Of a stretch of DNA of 12,051 nucleotides, positions 9,053-12,051 are shown one piece after another (the first letter of the stretch is position 1; each line of letters starts with the position of its first letter). Where the stretch lies: the NCBI GenBank assembly GCA_022705125.1, contig JAKJFB010000016.1, positions 9,570 to 21,620 on the forward strand, in the 5' to 3' direction. The stretch comes from Pseudomonadota bacterium. Its GTDB lineage: Bacteria > Pseudomonadota > Gammaproteobacteria > Pseudomonadales > UBA5518. A program made the position numbers and the translations under genes. The notes beneath the pieces were generated by a model. It was not told the DNA's origin. It was given only the letters and a program-made list of their open reading frames with translations, and did no database searches.

Positions 9053-9064
9053 GGCTGTCATACT
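9053..9064 (+). promoter_or_regulatory. Candidate promoter for pyruvate-kinase-like gene
   Basis: CTGTCATACTC (9055-9065) repeats the ackA element CTGTCATAATC with one change, and contains a -10-like CATACT at 9059-9064. No clear -35 is seen. If used, transcription would begin near 9071, almost at the first ATG (9073), which would favour a leaderless message or one of the later starts. Confidence 0.35.
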
Positions 9065-9072
9065 CCAGGCGC

Positions 9073-10989
9073 ATGCTGGGGTTCGTGAATGCGATACCTG
9101 CCGCGATGAAACCCAGCGCTCCTCCACCCGATGCATCGGCACCCGCGCTCCCGAACGCCCTCAACGCGCGCATGCTGCAGCGCCTGCTGAGCGCGCTGGG
9201 CGAGATCCGCGCCGCGGCGCTGCAGCTGGAAGCCACGCATGCCGCGGCCATCGAGGCCATCGAGCCGGCCCACCGCGCCAGCGCGCGCAATCTCCTGCAC
9301 TACCTGGGCGTGCGCCGCCACGATATCCGCGCCCTGCAGGCCGACCTGGTCGGCTGCGGACTGTCGTCGCTGTCGAACATGGAGTCCAGCACGCTCGCCA
9401 GCATCGACTCGGTGCTGGCAAACCTGGCGCGGCTGACCGGCAGCGAAGTGGCGCCACATCCGCCGGGGCCGGTTGACCTGCGCACCGGGGCGCTGCTGCT
9501 CGCCGACCACGCGCGCGCCCTGCTGGGCGCCCCGCCCCAGGCCCGCGCCACGCGCATCATGGTGACCATGCCGAGCGAGGCGGCGCACGATCCGCGGCTG
9601 GTGCGCGAGCTGCTGGAGGCCGGCATGGACGTGATGCGCATCAACTGCGCGCACGACGACGCCGCGAGCTGGAAGGCGATGGCACGCCACCTGCGCGCGG
9701 CCGAACGACAGAGCGGGCGGCGCTGCCGCATCCAGGTCGACCTGGCCGGCCCGAAACTGCGCACCGGTGCCCTGCGCGAACTGGGGCAGCTGCTGAAGCT
9801 CAAACCGGAGCGCGACGCCTTCGGCCGCGTGCTGCGTCCTGCGCGCATCGAGCTCGTCGGCGCCGAGGCGCAGCCCGTGGGCACGGCGGCGCGCATCGGC
9901 GTCAGCGCCGACATCGTGCGCCGCGCGGCCAATGGCGACCGCCTGCGCGTGCGCGACGCGCGCGGCAAGACGCGCGAGCTGGCGCTGGCGCGCCAGGACG
10001 CGCACACGCTGGTCGCCGAGCTGGCTCACAGCCTCTACCTGCAGGGCGGCGCCGTGGTCGAGCTCTGGCGCGGGGACTCGCGCCTGCTCACGGGCAGCAT
10101 CGGCAGGCTGCCCGCGGTGACGCCGCCGATCGAGCTGCGTCGCGGCGATACGCTGCTGCTGACCCGCGCCGCCGAGCCCGGATGCGACGCGGTGCGCGAC
10201 GCCGGGGGCAAGGTCGAGGCACCGGCGCGCATCCACTGCACCCTCGATGCCGCCTTCCTGCAGGTACGCCCGGGCGAGCCGGTGTGGTTCGACGACGGGC
10301 GGATCGGCGGCGTGGTCGAGGCCAACGATGGCGGGCTGATCACGGTGCGCATCACGCACGCCGGCGCCGAGGGCTCGCGGCTGCGTGCCGAGAAGGGCAT
10401 CAATTTCCCCGCGACGCAGTTCGCGCTCTCCGCGCTGACGGACAAGGACATCGCCGACCTGGAAGCGGTGGTCGGCTTCGCGGACATCGTGGCGCTGTCC
10501 TTCGTGCGCAGCGCCGCCGACGTGACCTGCCTGGAAGACCACCTGCACCGGCTCGGGGCCGGGCAACTCGGGATCGTGCTGAAGATCGAGAACCGCCAGG
10601 CCTTCGAGAACCTGCCGGGGGTGCTGCTGGCAGGCCTGCGCTCGCCGCCGGTCGGCGTCATGGTGGCGCGCGGCGACCTCGCGGTGGAACTGGGGTTCGA
10701 GCGCCTCTCGGAAGTGCAGGAGGAGATCCTGTGGCTGTGCGAGGCCGCGCACGTGCCGGTGATCTGGGCGACGCAGATGCTCGAAGGCCTGGCGAAGAAA
10801 GGCGTGCCCTCGCGCGCCGAGGTGACCGACGCCGCCGCCAGCGCGCGTGCCGAATGCGCGATGCTGAACAAGGGGCCCTACATCGTCGAGACCACGCGCT
10901 TTCTCGGCGACATCCTGGGCCGCATGCACTCGCACCAGGCCAAGCGCCGCCCCACGCTGCGCTCGCTGGCCGTATCGCAGAAAGTCTGA
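9073..10989 (+). CDS. Divergent pyruvate-kinase-like protein with N-terminal extension
   Basis: A 638-residue protein with a pyruvate kinase barrel. Residues about 25-122 are a helical extension (SARNLLHYLGVRRHDIRALQ, GLSSLSNMES) absent from classical enzymes. The barrel starts at ATRIMVTMPSE (159-169) and includes MDVMRINCAH (185-194), QVDLAGPKLRTG (221-232), LSFVRSAADV (475-484), the catalytic-lysine segment LKIENRQA (503-510), VGVMVARGDLAVEL (527-540) and PVIWATQMLEG...SRAEVTDAA (562-588). The B-domain region (about 232-402) is much longer than the usual ~100 residues. The usual MLSGETA is MLNKGPYI (597-604), and the protein ends soon after, so the C-terminal effector domain is missing. 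It probably acts on phosphoenolpyruvate/pyruvate or a related phosphate, but activity is unproven. Start is uncertain: ATG 9073, GTG 9085 or ATG 9106, all with weak ribosome sites. Confidence 0.85.
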   Translation: MLGFVNAIPAAMKPSAPPPDASAPALPNALNARMLQRLLSALGEIRAAALQLEATHAAAIEAIEPAHRASARNLLHYLGVRRHDIRALQADLVGCGLSSLSNMESSTLASIDSVLANLARLTGSEVAPHPPGPVDLRTGALLLADHARALLGAPPQARATRIMVTMPSEAAHDPRLVRELLEAGMDVMRINCAHDDAASWKAMARHLRAAERQSGRRCRIQVDLAGPKLRTGALRELGQLLKLKPERDAFGRVLRPARIELVGAEAQPVGTAARIGVSADIVRRAANGDRLRVRDARGKTRELALARQDAHTLVAELAHSLYLQGGAVVELWRGDSRLLTGSIGRLPAVTPPIELRRGDTLLLTRAAEPGCDAVRDAGGKVEAPARIHCTLDAAFLQVRPGEPVWFDDGRIGGVVEANDGGLITVRITHAGAEGSRLRAEKGINFPATQFALSALTDKDIADLEAVVGFADIVALSFVRSAADVTCLEDHLHRLGAGQLGIVLKIENRQAFENLPGVLLAGLRSPPVGVMVARGDLAVELGFERLSEVQEEILWLCEAAHVPVIWATQMLEGLAKKGVPSRAEVTDAAASARAECAMLNKGPYIVETTRFLGDILGRMHSHQAKRRPTLRSLAVSQKV

Positions 10990-11038
10990 GCGGCCGCGTC
11001 GGCATCGGCCCTGCGCCCCTCGCCGAAGCTTGCCGCAG

Positions 11039-11077
11039 TTCGCGTTTCCGGGGTCCCACCCCTGCCGGAACCGCGAA
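11039..11077 (+). repeat. Long interrupted inverted repeat between genes
   Basis: TTCGCG (11039-11044) and TTCCGG (11046-11051) pair perfectly with CCGGAA (11065-11070) and CGCGAA (11072-11077). Only one T/C mismatch interrupts the stem, and the loop is 13 nt. It lies about 50 nt after the pyruvate-kinase-like stop. There is no T-run after it, so it is not a standard intrinsic terminator, though it could slow or end transcription or be a protein-binding dyad. Confidence 0.5.
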
Positions 11078-11132
11078 TCCTGGGCTACGCTTTGGCGACG
11101 ACCACCGGGAATGCACCAGCTCGACCGTGCCG

Positions 11133-11819
11133 ATGCGCCGCTTCACCACCCCGACTACCGCCACGCTGCGACACGCGCTGTCGCCGCTGCTGGCCGTGCT
11201 GCTGGCGCTGCCGGGCACCGCGGTCCAGGCCTCGGGCAAGCAGAACAGCTTCGGCAACGTCGCCGAGGAAGCCCCGCGTTACCGCGTCTACACCTACCGC
11301 CAGCAGAACGGAGTGGTGGCGTTCAGCGACAAGGTCCCGGCGCGGCGCTCGTACAGCGTGATGGAATTCTCCTGTTTCGCCTGCAACCCGCGCTCGACGG
11401 TGAACTGGGGTTCCACGCGGCTGTTCACGCAGGAATTCGCGACCCCCATCGATGTCGCCGCCAGGGCGCATGGCGTGGACCCGGCGCTGGTACGCGCGGT
11501 GATCCACGCCGAGTCCGGCTTCAATCCCAACGCGCGCTCGCGCAAGGGCGCGATCGGCCTGATGCAACTGATGCCCGGAACCGCCAGTGACATGGGCGTC
11601 AGCGACCCCACCGCAGTGCAGCAGAACATCCAGGGCGGCGTGAAGTACCTGGCCATGCTGCTCGCGCAGTACAAGGGCAACGTGACGCTGGCGACCGCGG
11701 CTTACAACGCCGGCCCCGGCGCGGTCGACAAGTACCGCGGCGTGCCGCCGTACGAGGAAACGCAGACCTACGTCAGGCGCGTCAAGCTGCTGCACGACCG
11801 CTATCGCGGGCAGAGCTGA
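11133..11819 (+). CDS. Exported lytic transglycosylase (SLT domain) with DUF4124-like N-terminus
   Basis: A 228-residue protein with a signal peptide: a basic MRRFTTPTTATLRHA leader, a hydrophobic LLAVLLALPG core and an AVQA cleavage-type end near residue 33. Residues about 50-72 (YRVYTYRQQNGVVAFSDKVP) resemble DUF4124 domains. The SLT/goose-lysozyme-like domain follows: HAESGFNPNARSRKGAIGLMQLMPGTA (125-151) with the catalytic Glu127, then NIQGGVKYLAMLL (165-177) and TAAYNAGPGAVDKY (188-201). It would cleave murein glycan strands in the periplasm to 1,6-anhydro products. ATG at 11133 is used; GTG at 11127 is an alternative, and no strong ribosome binding site is visible for either. A -10-like TACGCT is at 11086-11091. 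There is no functional link to the upstream metabolic genes. Confidence 0.9.
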   Translation: MRRFTTPTTATLRHALSPLLAVLLALPGTAVQASGKQNSFGNVAEEAPRYRVYTYRQQNGVVAFSDKVPARRSYSVMEFSCFACNPRSTVNWGSTRLFTQEFATPIDVAARAHGVDPALVRAVIHAESGFNPNARSRKGAIGLMQLMPGTASDMGVSDPTAVQQNIQGGVKYLAMLLAQYKGNVTLATAAYNAGPGAVDKYRGVPPYEETQTYVRRVKLLHDRYRGQS

Positions 11820-11829
11820 GCGGCGTGGC

Positions 11830-11847
11830 TCCGGCTTCAGCCGGACA
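11830..11847 (+). repeat. REP-like hairpin, copy 1
   Basis: TCCGGCTTCAGCCGGACA begins 10 nt after the lytic transglycosylase stop and holds a perfect 7-bp stem (TCCGGCT/AGCCGGA) with a 2-nt apex. It resembles extragenic palindromes (REP) of gammaproteobacteria, many of which contain a GGCTTCAGCC core. It may also protect the 3' end of the message. It has no T-run. Confidence 0.6.
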
Positions 11848-11858
11848 CCCATCGTAGA

Positions 11859-11876
11859 TCCGGATTTATCCGGACA
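11859..11876 (+). repeat. REP-like hairpin, copy 2
   Basis: TCCGGATTTATCCGGACA is a direct repeat of copy 1 (18 nt, 15 identical) and forms the same 7-bp stem. The C-G pair at stem position 6 in copy 1 is an A-T pair here, so pairing is kept. It is separated from copy 1 by 11 nt. Confidence 0.6.
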
Positions 11877-11878
11877 TT

Positions 11879-11891
11879 TGTCCGGCTGAAG
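11879..11891 (-). repeat. REP-like element, truncated inverted copy 3
   Basis: TGTCCGGCTGAA (11879-11890) is the exact reverse complement of the 3' two-thirds of copy 1 (11836-11847). The second arm of its palindrome should continue AGCCGGA but stops after AG at 11891, where unrelated sequence (AGGTTGTTGTAAAAAC) begins. It appears to be cut in half by whatever lies to the right. Confidence 0.5.
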
Positions 11892-12051
11892 AGGTTGTTG
11901 TAAAAACCCGACTCACACCGCCTGAGCGGGTATAAGCCGCGGGCGGGGCGAGTACCGCAGCCCAGGGATCATGCGCTTCGCCACCGACCCGATCCGCTGC
12001 GCATCGCCCACTATCGCGCTGGCGAGCCCCAGGAGCTGCTGAATCAGGCCA
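11891..12051. mobile_element. Possible insertion-sequence end
   Basis: From about 11891 the sequence changes from REP-like repeats to GAGGTTGTTGTAAAAACCCG and then the 3' end of a minus-strand reading frame. The outer end with GTTGTTGTAAAAAC would be the terminal inverted repeat. The other end lies beyond the window, so neither inverted repeat pairing nor target duplication can be seen. Confidence 0.35.
11913..12050 (-). CDS. C-terminal 45 residues of a probable transposase (runs off right edge)
   Basis: The minus strand carries an open frame entering from the right edge and ending at TGA (11915-11913). It encodes 45 residues: a helical stretch with QQLLGLASAIVGDAQRIG, then a basic proline-containing tail PGLRYSPRPRLIPAQAV. 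This kind of short basic tail is common at the ends of DDE transposases, and the frame ends about 22 nt from the point where a REP-like palindrome is broken, as expected for an insertion sequence. No catalytic residue is in view and the family is not recognised, so the identity rests on context. It could also be an unrelated hypothetical protein. Confidence 0.4.
   Translation of the reverse strand, partial: GLIQQLLGLASAIVGDAQRIGSVAKRMIPGLRYSPRPRLIPAQAV

Noticed and set aside
6327..9290. A 987-codon open frame on the minus strand, antisense to phosphoketolase
   Set aside because: It is a shadow of GC-rich codon bias. Its composition is low-complexity Arg/Ala/His/Val with no domain motif, while the plus strand carries an unmistakable phosphoketolase.
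1..12051. CRISPR array, tRNA, rRNA or phage defence genes
   Set aside because: No regularly spaced direct repeats, no tRNA cloverleaf pattern and no recognisable defence proteins were seen by eye on either strand.

Overview
This is a GC-rich bacterial window whose gene content, codon use and promoter style suggest a proteobacterium, most likely a gammaproteobacterium. That placement is an inference, because there is no rRNA or other marker gene here. Eight protein-coding genes can be supported, plus the C-terminal end of a ninth at the right edge. Six lie intact on the + strand from about 1.07 to 9.03 kb, followed by two more + strand genes. The two edge genes are on the - strand and are both cut by the window boundary.

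Left part (1-3.8 kb and on to 5.35 kb): a - strand membrane sensor with a periplasmic dCache-type ligand domain runs off the left edge. Divergent from it is a tightly packed four-gene unit: a TetR-family regulator, an FMN-dependent nitronate monooxygenase/enoyl-reductase-like protein, an enoyl-CoA hydratase/isomerase, and an AMP-forming acyl-CoA synthetase. Start and stop codons overlap or nearly touch. An AT-rich patch with a perfect inverted repeat in front of the regulator is a good candidate operator and promoter. Together the unit looks like an autoregulated module that activates and processes a carboxylic acid as its CoA thioester. The substrate cannot be read from the sequence.

Middle part (5.4-11.0 kb): acetate kinase, phosphoketolase and a large divergent pyruvate-kinase-like protein. 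Phosphoketolase splits xylulose 5-phosphate and/or fructose 6-phosphate to acetyl phosphate, and acetate kinase then converts that to acetate with ATP formation, so no phosphotransacetylase is needed for ATP yield. The pyruvate-kinase-like protein keeps much of the catalytic barrel but has a long N-terminal extension, an enlarged B-domain region, no C-terminal regulatory domain and a replaced SGET-type motif. Its reaction is therefore uncertain. The ackA and pyruvate-kinase-like genes share a near-identical CTGTCATA(A/C)TC element upstream.

Right part (11.0-12.05 kb): a small exported lytic transglycosylase with an N-terminal DUF4124-like segment is followed by two REP-like hairpins whose stems differ by a compensatory base-pair change. 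A third, inverted copy is broken in the middle of its palindrome. Just past the break lies the 3' end of a - strand reading frame that looks like the C-terminus of a transposase. This suggests an insertion sequence that landed in a REP-type palindrome and continues beyond the right edge.
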